Source: Nostocoides_A vanveenii
Lineage (GTDB): Bacteria; Actinomycetota; Actinomycetes; Actinomycetales; Dermatophilaceae
Direction: 5' to 3'
DNA length: 64,000 bases
NCBI RefSeq assembly: GCF_039531165.1
Contig: NZ_BAAAPN010000021.1
Coordinates: forward strand, 1-64,000
Shown: one piece after another, positions 53,395 to 61,864 of the stretch
How positions within the stretch are numbered: the first letter of the stretch is position 1
Layout of the letters: each line of letters starts with the position of its first letter
Translations under genes and position numbers: made by a program
The notes under the pieces: generated by a model
What the model was told of the DNA's origin: nothing
Databases searched by the model: none
The model's input: only the letters and a program-made list of their open reading frames with translations

Positions 53395-53901
53395 ATGCGC
53401 CTAAGAATCGCCCTGGTCGCCGCGGTGGCCGCCACCCTCGGCGGCGCCGGGATGGCGACCGCCGCACCACCCGCCACGACCTCTATCGACTACGTCAATG
53501 ACACCCGCGTCGTGCCTGCTGGGGCGCCCTTCTGCGACTTCCCCATCGTGCGGGTGCGCGATGGTCGCCTGTGGACTCGCACCTACACCGCTGCGGACGG
53601 AACGGTCACTCGGGTGCAACGCTGGGTCAGCGCCTACACCTATTCGCTGAGCAACCCCGCCAATGGCAAGATCCTCCTCGCCCATCTTGGGGGGACCTAT
53701 ACCGAGTGGCACGACAGCGACGGCACGGTGCGGATAATCGTCAACGGCAATGACGTCCAGTTCACCATGCCCGGAGTCGGGCGAGTGACCGGGCAAACCG
53801 GACGCTATGTCGAGACCTGGACCCCGGACGGCGGCGTCGAGGTCACGGCCACCCACAACGCGGACTATCAGATGTCGGACGTCTGTGCTGCGTTGTCCTG
53901 A
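53395..53901 (+). CDS. Secreted protein of unknown function
   Basis: A 168-residue protein with a clear signal peptide (MRLRIALVAAVAATLGGAGM, cleavage near ATAAPPATT) and strong ribosome site GGAAGGAGA. The mature part is beta-rich with two Cys (FCDFPIVRV; SDVCAALS) that may pair. No domain is recognised. It is divergent from the marR gene and probably its target. A hairpin follows the stop. Confidence 0.75.
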   Translation: MRLRIALVAAVAATLGGAGMATAAPPATTSIDYVNDTRVVPAGAPFCDFPIVRVRDGRLWTRTYTAADGTVTRVQRWVSAYTYSLSNPANGKILLAHLGGTYTEWHDSDGTVRIIVNGNDVQFTMPGVGRVTGQTGRYVETWTPDGGVEVTATHNADYQMSDVCAALS

Positions 53902-54952
53902 GCGGGGGCGGCCGGCTGCCCGTGCGCGGGCAGCCGGCGTTGCTCTTGCTCTGCTCACCGCGGGTGCCTGCTCGAGCCCCGGTAACAGCGGCCATGACAC
54001 CGCGGCGAGCCTGGGGAACGCCCGGTCGAGGACCGCCGCGGCCAGCCCCTCCCGGTCGGCCACGCCGGCGCCACGGCCGCACGGCGTTGTGGGCGAACCA
54101 TTGCCGGGGGTTCCGGTGGGGCTGGTCGCGGTCGAGGGCCACGCCTGGGTCGCCGTCGCGCAGGGCCCGTATGTACGCCTGGCCGACGGCCGTCGTCTCG
54201 ACGTCGGTGCGGTGCCGCTGCGGATGGCGGTGGCGCCCGCCGGAGTCTGGGTCTCGGTTTTCGGCGACGGCGATCTTGCGCTCGTCGACACGGCGGGGAA
54301 CCGGGTGATCCGCCGCGCCCATCTGGGCCAGGGGGCGCAGCCCGAAGGGCTGGTCGTCGCGGGGGAGTCGGTCTATGTCGTTGACCAGATGGGTGCGCGC
54401 GTCGTCCGGCTGGACGTGCGGAGCGGACGCGTCCGCGGGCAGGCTGCTGTGGGCAGCGGGCCCCGGTTGATCGCCGCCGGTGACTCAGCGCTCTGGGTCA
54501 CCAACTTCGTTGACGACACCGTCACGCGCATCCAGCTCACGGCGGACGGCGGGTTGGGCCGGCGGGTGACGATTCCCGTATGCCGTGGCCCCCAGGGCGT
54601 CGTCGTCACCGCCGCCCGTGTCTTGGTTGCCTGCACCCATGACGACGCGGTCGCGGTGATCGATCCGCGCACCGATCGCGTCAACGACACAATCTCCGGC
54701 ATCGACAGTGCGGATGCTGTGATCGCGGTCGGCCAGCGAGTGGTGGCGATCGGCGCACGCGGTCCCACGGCATACGTCATCGATCCGGCGAGCGCGAAAG
54801 TGACGGGACGGCTTGCTTTGGATGCGCAGGGCACGGCGGCCGACGGCAATGTCGATGCCGTCGTCGTCGGAGATCAGCTATGGGTGACACATCCGACGCC
54901 GGGATGGCTCTATCACCTCCCCGTCAGCGCACTCCCGGAAGCAGGTTCCTAG
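53885..54952 (+). CDS. Putative exported beta-propeller (YVTN-like) lipoprotein
   Basis: About 355 residues. The hydrophobic N-terminal stretch GVALALLTAGACSSPGNSG looks like a lipoprotein signal, although AGAC is not the ideal lipobox. The rest is made of ~40-residue blades (GLVVAGESVYVVDQMGARVV, WVTNFVDDTVTRIQ, LVACTHDDAVAVIDPRTDRV). GTG 53885 is the nearest start and overlaps the preceding gene by 17 bases; a hairpin lies in its first codons. Function unknown. Confidence 0.6.
   Translation: MLRCPERGRPAARARAAGVALALLTAGACSSPGNSGHDTAASLGNARSRTAAASPSRSATPAPRPHGVVGEPLPGVPVGLVAVEGHAWVAVAQGPYVRLADGRRLDVGAVPLRMAVAPAGVWVSVFGDGDLALVDTAGNRVIRRAHLGQGAQPEGLVVAGESVYVVDQMGARVVRLDVRSGRVRGQAAVGSGPRLIAAGDSALWVTNFVDDTVTRIQLTADGGLGRRVTIPVCRGPQGVVVTAARVLVACTHDDAVAVIDPRTDRVNDTISGIDSADAVIAVGQRVVAIGARGPTAYVIDPASAKVTGRLALDAQGTAADGNVDAVVVGDQLWVTHPTPGWLYHLPVSALPEAGS
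53911..53938 (+). terminator. 12-bp GC hairpin after the secreted-protein gene
   Basis: GCCGGCTGCCCG pairs perfectly with CGGGCAGCCGGC around TGCG, nine bases after the stop, followed by TTGCTCTTGC. It also falls inside the start of the next frame, so it may attenuate that gene. Confidence 0.6.
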
Positions 54953-54991
54953 GACCGGGCAATTCTTCTACCGGGATTAAAGATTTGGGCT

Positions 54992-55128
54992 ATCGAGTGG
55001 GGGCGGGTTTCAGACCCGTCGAGTGGCCGGTTCAGGGTCATCGAGTGGCCGCTTCAGAATCGCGGCGGCCTCTCGACGGGGCTGAACCGGCCTCTCGACG
55101 GGTCTGAACCGGCCTCTCGACGGGGGAG
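54992..55128. repeat. 22-bp array 2, with inverted halves
   Basis: Units in forward orientation (from 55018 and 55040, GTCGAGTGGCCGGTTCAG and a variant; a degenerate one from 54992) are followed by reversed units (CTGAACCGGCCTCTCGACG) to ~55128. It ends against the stop of the SIS gene. Confidence 0.9.
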
Positions 55129-55138
55129 GGGGGAGGGG

Positions 55139-56095
55139 TCACTCGTCGGCGGGGAGGATGACCGAGCGAGAGCAGGTACGGATGGTCCGCGTCGCGGCCG
55201 GCGGCGGTGGCGAGAGCGACGGCATACCGGTGGATGCGCGCGAGTTCGGCAAGCGGCTCGCCGCAGCCGTGTTCCACCCGCCCGCCGGCCGACTCGACGA
55301 CCTCGACGATGTCGTCGGGAATGCGATCCAGACCCCAGACGAGCGTGCCCGGACCACACGTCGCGACCGGGCCGTGACGGTATTCACCGACTGCATAGGA
55401 CTCCACCCAGGCGCCCGACGACTCGCGCACCTTGAGCGCGGCCTCCTCGCCCACGTGCCGAGCCCACCCCGTGGCGAGGACGACGAGTTGCCGAATACCG
55501 TTGTCCGGCAACGGACTTGCCAGGGCCGCTCACACAGAGCGACAAGCTGGTTCAGCCCGTCCAGTGGACTGCGGTCGTATGCCGCACCTGCCGGCTCCTG
55601 CTCGGCCATCGCTGCGCGCAGGAGCGCGAGCTGGGTGGTCGGGAAGCGGGTCTGCACGAGGCTCTGCTCGTCGGCGAAGGAGAGGTCGACGATGTCCGTA
55701 GCCAGCGCGGCCAGCGGCGTACCCTGCTCGCCGAGCAAAGCGGTGACCGGGATGCCGGGCTGTTGCTCGGCGATCAGCCGCACGGCATCCAGCAGTTCCG
55801 AGGACGTGCCGGACCGGCTGATGGCGACGACCCGGTCATACGGGCGGAAGACCGGAGGCACCTCGCTGGCGATCAGGACATCGGTGACGCCGAACACGGC
55901 GCTCTCGCGGATCTCGGCATAGGCGAGCCCGACGTAGTAGGACGTGCCGCAACCGAGCACCAGGACCCGCTCGCCCGGGCCGGGCACACCGGGCGGGGCG
56001 GTCCGGCCGAGGTCGATCGCGGCCTGCCACATCCGCGGCTGGCTGGCGATCTCGGCGAGCGTCTGCGAGCTGGCTCCGCCTGGGGTCGTGGTCAT
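55139..56095 (-). pseudogene. SIS-domain sugar isomerase/deaminase-like protein, frameshifted
   Basis: From ATG 56095 the first SIS domain is intact (VLVLGCGTSYYVGLAYAEIR; AISRSGTSSELLDAVRLIAE). Near 55535 the frame shifts (one missing C in GGCCCTGG would explain it); the second SIS domain continues as IRQLVVLATGWARHVGEEAA and ESYAVGEYRHGP, then returns near 55165 to end SRSVILPADE at 55139. Such proteins isomerise or deaminate sugar phosphates (AgaS/GlmS-like). It overlaps the kinase gene end by four bases, forming one sugar operon. Two compensating indels make sequence error a real option. Confidence 0.75.
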
Positions 56096-56398
56096 CTCGG
56101 CTTCTCCTCGGATTGGGGGACATCAGCATGGTGGAGCGGCAAGCTGGCGGCGAGTTGAGCGACGACGGCGAGCGGCTGCTGGCCGGCCGTCCCGCCGGGT
56201 GACCGTGTGGACAGCGTCCCGGCCGCGACCCCGTGTTGCAGGGTGGCCGACCAGGCGGCTCCCGACGCCAACAGGGCCAGGCAGGTGCCCGCGAGCGTGT
56301 CACCGGCGCCTACCGTGTCCGCCACGGTCACCTCCTGTGCCGCAACCTGCCAGCTGTCGGTCCGGGTATGGACGCTCGCCCCCGCCGCGCCAAGCTTG
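56092..56398 (-). pseudogene. 3' fragment of a PfkB-family carbohydrate kinase
   Basis: Encodes KLGAAGASVHTRTDSWQVAA onwards and the family signature DTVGAGDTLAGTCLALLAS, ending 56092. It is cut off from its 5' half by the IS element. The catalytic Asp (GAGD) is in this part. The last bases overlap the SIS gene start, showing the original operon order. Confidence 0.88.
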
Positions 56399-57872
56399 GT
56401 CGTGTCCAGCGGCCGGTGTAAATGAGACGGGCGTAGGTTCGGTTTCGAGACCGCTCAAAGTCATCGAAGGAAGGACCCTACGCCCGTGTCTGCACGAGTA
56501 TCACCCACCGATCGGATCCACGCCAGGATCGACGCCCTGTTCGCGCAGGACCGGCCGTTGCCGGAGGTTTTGGAGGAGGTGGCCCGGGCTCGGCGCGCAG
56601 CTGTTGATGCAGGCCGCCGTGGAGGCCGAGGTCACCGAGTTCCTGGGCCGGGAGCGCTACCAGCGCGCCGCGACCATCACCGACGCCCGGCCGGGGTCCC
56701 GTAACGGGTACCGGCCGGTGACGGTCAAGACCACCGCCGGACCGGTCCAGCTGGAGCGGCCGAAGCTGCGCGGCGCCACCGCCGCGTTCGCCTCCCGCCT
56801 GTTCGGTAAGCATGTGACCAAGACCAACGCGTTGGAGTCGTTGGTGATCGCCGCGTTCGTGCGGGGCCTGTCGGTGCGGGATGTGGAGGCCACCTTGGCT
56901 GAAGCCCTCGGGGACCAGGCCGCGATCTCCAAGTCCACCGTCTCCACCATCTGCCAGGCGATCACCGCCGAGTACGGGCAGTGGGCTGCCCGCCGCCTGG
57001 AGGGGGTGAGCGTGGATTACCTGTTCCTGGACGCCTCGTTCTTCCGGACGCACCAAGGCAGCCCGGCCGAGCCGGTGCTGGCCGCCTGGGGGATCAGCAC
57101 CGACGGCAAACCCGTCTTCATCGGGTTGGCGCCCGGGGCCGGGGAATCCACCGACGCGTGGGTCGACTTCCTGGCCGACCTGCGCCATCGGGGCCTGGGC
57201 AGTCCGCTGCTGGTCATCTCCGACGGCGCTCAAGGATTGATCGCCGCGATCGAGCAGATCTACCCGAAAGCGTTGCGGCAGAGGTGCCTCATCCACCGGC
57301 TGCGGAACGTTCTGGCGAAGGCCCCGACCGGGATGCAGGACGAGATCCGCGACGGCTACTGGGCCATCTTCGACACCACCGACCTCGATATCGAACCCGG
57401 CCCCGCGCTGGTCGACCTGATCGACACCCGCGTCCGCGCGTTCGCCGAGAAGTACGCCGCCATCTACCCGGCGGCGATGAAGATCCTGCTCACCGACGCC
57501 GCCGGACTGAGCGCCTACCTGCGCTTCCCGGCCGAGCACCAAAAACGGATCCGGCACTCCAACTTCATCGAACGCACCTTCGGCGAAACCCGCCGCCGCG
57601 CCAAAGTCATCGGCCGCTTCCCCGGCGAGACCTCCTGCATCAGCCTGGTCTGGGCCGTCCTGGACCGCGCCTCCGCCGGCTGGCGCGGCCTGGCCATGAC
57701 CCCCGCCGGCTCACGCCTGCTACACGACCTCCGCCGATCCCTACTCGACCCACCCGCGAACTACGACCCCGACACGCCGACCAAACCGACGCTGTCACCG
57801 CCACCGCGTAACATCAACCCCACGAAACCTGAACCAGGGCCCGCGCGTTTACACCGGAATCTGGACGCCACC
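56399..57872 (+). mobile_element. IS256-family insertion sequence (1474 bp)
   Basis: The element is bounded by a 9-bp direct repeat CCAAGCTTG at 56390-56398 and 57873-57881, as expected for this family. Removing the element and one repeat rejoins the kinase as VVLKLGAAGASV in frame. The ends share imperfect inverted repeats (TCCAG then CCGGTGTAAA, 56404-56422 and the reverse complement at 57848-57866). It carries one transposase gene and has no GGCATAC motif. Confidence 0.9.
56486..57811 (+). pseudogene. IS256-family transposase, two compensating frameshifts
   Basis: Begins MSARVSPTDRIHARIDALFA, shifts at ~56590 (an extra G in CCCGGGCTC; expected VARLGAQLLMQAAVEAEVTE), and shifts back near 57750 to end with RELRPRHADQTDAVTATA at 57811. 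The DDE core is visible: VDYLFLDASFF, LLVISDGAQGL and the Glu in FGETRRRAKV. About 440 residues when joined. Inactive if the indels are real; identical undamaged copies elsewhere in the genome would settle it. Confidence 0.85.
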
Positions 57873-58603
57873 CCAAGCTTGAGGACCACCGCGGGGAGGC
57901 GCGGGTCACGCCCCTGTCGAGGCATGAGCGCGAGCAATTCCATGACGACAACCGCGAGCGGCTCGCTCGCGTCGGCTCCGGCCAGCCCGCGGGCCTCCGA
58001 CTCGTTGACGAAGAGCACGTCGGACTCGCCGATGGCCTCGCGAGCACCACTGCCCCACAGGCGATCCGGGTCGTCATTGGTGTCGAGGCTGACCGTGCAC
58101 CCGAGTTCACGGGCGCGACGAAGGCGCGTGTGCAAGTCGTCGCGCGCGCCGGCGTGGAGGAAGAACGAGCTGACGTAAACGTGGCCGGCCGATGTGAGCA
58201 GCTGGTCATCGAGGTCGGCCACCGTCAGGGCGGTCATGGCCCCCAAATCGGTCAGGATCTCCCGATCACCCGGATCGTCGGCGCGGACCAGGATGACCGA
58301 GGAGCCCGTTCTCACGGTCGGGTCGATGCGGACGGGCCCGGCGTCGACGCCGCGCTCAGTGAGCCAGCGATGGCAGGCCGCACCGAACTCGTCCTCGCCG
58401 CGAACGGCCTTGAGGCGCACCGGAGTCCCGGCCGCGGCGACGGCGCACGCCGTGATTCCGGCGCTGCTGCCGAGCGTCATCACCGTGCCGGCGACGAGAT
58501 CCTCGGACTGGCCGAAGCGCAAGGCCCGGCCGTCGGTGGGGACGCCGGCGACGACGATGTCGGGGCACAGTTCGCCGATGACAAGGATGGGGGAGGCGGT
58601 CAT
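57873..58603 (-). pseudogene. 5' fragment of a PfkB-family carbohydrate kinase
   Basis: Starts MTASPILVIGELCPDIVVAG at ATG 58603 and carries the substrate-binding half: LGSSAGITACAVAAAGTPVR, YVSSFFLHAGARDD, LSLDTNDDP-type CTVSLDTNDDPDRLWG and DVLFVNESEARGLAGAD. It reaches VVLKLG at the insertion point. The product phosphorylates a sugar or sugar derivative when intact. Beyond the insertion the frame runs into IS sequence. Confidence 0.88.
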
Positions 58604-58700
58604 CGGCCACCCGAGACGTCGATCGTGATGCCGGTGACATACCCGGCACCGTCCGAGACCAACCACCGCACGACGGTTGGCGCCCTCGTGCAGATCGCCG
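58600..58700 (-). pseudogene. C-terminal remnant of a short-chain dehydrogenase
   Basis: The minus strand reads VVRWLVSDGAGYVTGITIDV then SGGR and stop, the typical end of an SDR oxidoreductase, with the stop overlapping the kinase ATG (ATGA). Upstream the matching sequence (AGDLHEGAN) is in another frame and no SDR core is found before repeat array 3. It would have been the first gene of the sugar operon. Confidence 0.65.
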
Positions 58701-58816
58701 GCCGCGACCGCGGACCCAGTGCCGAGACCACGCTCGTCAGCGCGATTCGGCACACTGTGGCCCGGGTGCTCGACATTCCGGACGACCTGGTCGGCGTCGT
58801 GCGCCTGCCCTGACAC

Positions 58817-58960
58817 CCCGTCGAAAGGCCGGTTCAGGGTCATCGAGAGGCCGGTACCGGCCTCTCGATGACCCTGAACCGGCCTTTCGACGGGTCTGAA
58901 CCGGCCTTTCGACGGGTCTGAACCGGCCTTTCGACGGGTCTGAACCGGCCTTTCGACGGG
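58817..58960. repeat. 22-bp array 3 with a 78-bp perfect palindrome
   Basis: Positions 58817-58894 form a perfect palindrome centred on GGTACC at 58853-58858, made of forward and reversed 22-bp units. Further reversed units (CTGAACCGGCCTTTCGACG) follow to ~58960. It ends against the PPDK stop. Confidence 0.95.
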
Positions 58961-58971
58961 GGCGGAGGGGG

Positions 58972-61683
58972 TCAGGCGGTCGAGTGGTCGCCCAGGTCGA
59001 CGGCGGCGCGGCCGGCTTCGAGGCGCGCTACGGGCACCCGGAAGGGGCTGCACGAGACGTAGTCCAGGCCCGCCTTGTGGAAGAAGTGGATCGACTCGGG
59101 GTCGCCACCGTGCTCGCCGCAGACGCCGATGTGGATATCCGGGCGGGTCTTGCGGCCCGACTTCACGCCCATCTTCACCAGCGAGCCGACACCGAAGGCG
59201 TCGAGCGTCTCGAACGGGGAGATCGTCAGCACGCCCGACTCGAGGTAGTCGGCGAAGAAGGCGCTCTCGACGTCATCGCGCGAGAAGCCCCACGTCGTCT
59301 GGGTCAGGTCGTTGGTGCCGAAGGAGAAGAACTCCGCCTCCTCCGCGATGCGGCCGGCCGTGAGGGCGGCTCGCGGCAGCTCGATCATGCAGCCGATCGG
59401 GATACGCAGTTCGACACCTGACGTCGAGGCGACGTCGGCGAGGATCTTCTCGGCCCGGTCACGGATGATCTGCAACTCGCGCACGGAGCCCACGAGCGGG
59501 ACCATGATCTCGGGCTTGGGCTTCTTGCCTTCGCCGAGCAGGTGCACCGTCGCCTCGGCGATCGCGCGGATCTGCAGGTCGAACAGGCCGGGGATCTTCA
59601 GCCCCAGGCGCACGCCGCGCAGGCCGAGCATCGGGTTGGCCTCGTGGGTACGCTGCACCGCCGCGAGCAGCTTGAGGTCGTGCGGGTCGACCTCGCCCTT
59701 GGCCTCGGCCAGCGCGACCTTGACCGAGAGCTCGGTCAGGTCGGGGAGGAACTCGTGTAGCGGCGGGTCGATGAGCCGGATCGTCGTCGGCAGGCCGTCC
59801 ATGGCGCCGAGCAACTCGATGAAGTCCTGGCGCTGGATCGGCACGAGCGCATCGAGCGACGCCTGCTTCTCCTCGTCGGTCTCGGCGAGGATGACATTCT
59901 CGACATACTGCCGGCGCTCGCCGAGGAACTGGTGCTCGGTGCGGCACAAGCCGATGCCCTGGGCGCCGCGGTCGCGGGCGCGCTTGGCGTCCTCGGCCGT
60001 GTCGGCGTTGGCGCGCACGCGCAGGCTGCGCACGCCATCGGCATACCGGAGCAACCGGTCGACGGAGCGGATCAGGTCGAGCGTCTCGGCGTCGCCGTGG
60101 ACCGCGGCCTCGGCCGCGTCGATGCCCTCGGCGATATAGGTCATCACGGGCGAGTCGACGACCGGCACTTCACCGACGAAGATCTCGCCGGTTGCGCCGT
60201 CGATGGCGATGATGTCGCCCTCCGTCAAGGTGGTCTTGCCGACCTTGACGGTCTTGCCGACGGGGTCGACCTTGAGCGCCTCGGCGCCGACGACGGCGCA
60301 CATGCCCATGCCTCGCGCAACGACGGCCGCGTGCGAGGTCTTGCCGCCGCGCGCGGTCAGCACGCCGACCGACGCGACCATGCCGGGCAGGTCGTCGGGG
60401 GAGGTCTCGCGGCGCACGAGGATGACCGAGTGGCCCTCCTGCTTGCGGGCGATCGCGCCGGCATTGTCGAAGGCGATCTCGCCCACGGCCGCGCCGGGGG
60501 AGGCGCCGAGGCCCTTGGCGAGCGGCTGGGCGCCCGAGGCGGCGTCGAAGTGCGGGAAGAGCAGCTGGGTCAGCTGGGTCCCGGTGACTCGGCCGATGGC
60601 CTCATCGAGCGTGATCAGGTGCTCGTCGACCAGTTGGGTGGCGACACGGAAGGCCGCCGCCGCGGTGCGCTTGCCGACGCGGGTCTGCAGCATCCACAGC
60701 TTGCCCCGCTCGATGGTGAACTCGATATCGCACAGGTCGCGATAGTGGGTCTCGAGGCGGCGCATCGCGGCGCGCAACTCGGCATACGACTTGGGGTCGA
60801 GGTGCTCCAGATCCGCGAGCGGGAGGGTGTTGCGGATGCCGGCGACGACGTCCTCGCCTTGAGCGTTCGACAGGTAGTCACCGTAGACACCGCTGTGGCC
60901 GCTACTCGGGTCGCGGGTGAAGCAGACGCCGGTGCCGGAGGTGTCACCGAGGTTGCCGAAGACCATCGCCATCACGTTGACCGCGGTGCCGAGGTCGTGC
61001 GGGATGCGCTCGCGGCGACGGTAGAGGCGCGCACGCTCGGTGTTCCAGCTGTTGAAGACGGCCTCGATGGCCATGTCGAGCTGCGTGCGCGGGTCCTGCG
61101 GGAAGTCCGCCCCGCTCTGCTCCTGCACGATCGCCTTGTATGCCGCCACGACGGCCTTGTGGTCGTCCGCGGTCAGCTCGGGGTCGCTCTTGACGCCAGC
61201 CTTGGCCTTCTGGGCATCGAGCGCGTCGGCGAAGAGGTCGCCGTCGATGTCGAGCACGGTCTTGCCGAACATCTGGATCAGGCGCCGGTAGCTATCCCAC
61301 GCAAAGCGCTCGTCGCCCGCGAACTTGGCCAGGCCCTCGACGGAGCGGTCGTTGAGACCGACGTTGAGGACCGTCTCCATCATGCCCGGCATCGAGAACT
61401 TCGCGCCGGAACGGACCGACAGGAGCAGGGGCTCTTCGTCGGCGCCGAAGTGCCGGCCGATCTGGTCCTCGGTCGCGCGCAGGGCCATGGTGACCTCGAC
61501 GCGCAGGCTCGGCGGGACGTGGCCATTGGCGAGGTAGGCCTTGCAGGCCTCGGTGGAGATCGTGAAACCGGGTGGTACGGGCAATCCCATGTTGACCATC
61601 TCGGCGAGGTTCGCGCCCTTGCCGCCCAAGAGGTCCTTCTGGTCCTTGTTACCCTCACTGAACTGGAATACGTATGTGGACAA
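58972..61683 (-). CDS. ppdK: Pyruvate phosphate dikinase
   Basis: A 903-residue enzyme interconverting pyruvate + ATP + Pi and PEP + AMP + PPi. ATP-grasp N-domain: KDLLGGKGANLAEMVNMGLP and SVRSGAKFSMPGMMETVLNV. The swivelling phosphohistidine domain has GGKTSHAAVVARGMG, and the PEP domain has RTEHQFLGERR and GTNDLTQTTWGFSRDD with the catalytic Cys in IGVCGEHGGDP. Full length and undamaged. It is monocistronic in this window, with array 3 just past its stop. Together with a PPi-type PEPCK and PPK2 it suggests pyrophosphate/polyphosphate-linked carbon metabolism. Confidence 0.96.
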   Translation of the reverse strand: MSTYVFQFSEGNKDQKDLLGGKGANLAEMVNMGLPVPPGFTISTEACKAYLANGHVPPSLRVEVTMALRATEDQIGRHFGADEEPLLLSVRSGAKFSMPGMMETVLNVGLNDRSVEGLAKFAGDERFAWDSYRRLIQMFGKTVLDIDGDLFADALDAQKAKAGVKSDPELTADDHKAVVAAYKAIVQEQSGADFPQDPRTQLDMAIEAVFNSWNTERARLYRRRERIPHDLGTAVNVMAMVFGNLGDTSGTGVCFTRDPSSGHSGVYGDYLSNAQGEDVVAGIRNTLPLADLEHLDPKSYAELRAAMRRLETHYRDLCDIEFTIERGKLWMLQTRVGKRTAAAAFRVATQLVDEHLITLDEAIGRVTGTQLTQLLFPHFDAASGAQPLAKGLGASPGAAVGEIAFDNAGAIARKQEGHSVILVRRETSPDDLPGMVASVGVLTARGGKTSHAAVVARGMGMCAVVGAEALKVDPVGKTVKVGKTTLTEGDIIAIDGATGEIFVGEVPVVDSPVMTYIAEGIDAAEAAVHGDAETLDLIRSVDRLLRYADGVRSLRVRANADTAEDAKRARDRGAQGIGLCRTEHQFLGERRQYVENVILAETDEEKQASLDALVPIQRQDFIELLGAMDGLPTTIRLIDPPLHEFLPDLTELSVKVALAEAKGEVDPHDLKLLAAVQRTHEANPMLGLRGVRLGLKIPGLFDLQIRAIAEATVHLLGEGKKPKPEIMVPLVGSVRELQIIRDRAEKILADVASTSGVELRIPIGCMIELPRAALTAGRIAEEAEFFSFGTNDLTQTTWGFSRDDVESAFFADYLESGVLTISPFETLDAFGVGSLVKMGVKSGRKTRPDIHIGVCGEHGGDPESIHFFHKAGLDYVSCSPFRVPVARLEAGRAAVDLGDHSTA

Positions 61684-61864
61684 TGCCGCCTCCTTGAAGT
61701 GCTTTCATGTTTCCACGTCGATTCCCGGTGGGTGTACCAAGGACCGCCTGGCATCCGCCAGTTGCCCCGTGTAGGCAGCGGTGGGAGGCGGGGCTCTCCT
61801 AGCGAAAACCGTTGTGGGGATTGAGGGCTGGCGATCGTGACAGTGGATTGAGAGGATCGAACCC

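Noticed and set aside
56580..56610. Programmed frameshifting in the transposase
   Set aside because: IS256-type transposases are made from one frame, and a second compensating shift near 57750 makes indels or errors more likely.
56390..57881. Inverted repeat extending beyond the IS ends (CAAGCTTG both sides)
   Set aside because: It first looked like long terminal inverted repeats, but CAAGCTTG is palindromic and serves as the direct target duplication; the kinase rejoins in frame with one copy.
58130..58813. 227-residue plus-strand open frame between the IS and PPDK
   Set aside because: Antisense to the kinase 5' fragment and the SDR remnant; lacks any motif.
59932..61824. 630-residue plus-strand open frame
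   Set aside because: Shadow of ppdK in a high-GC gene; no domain features.
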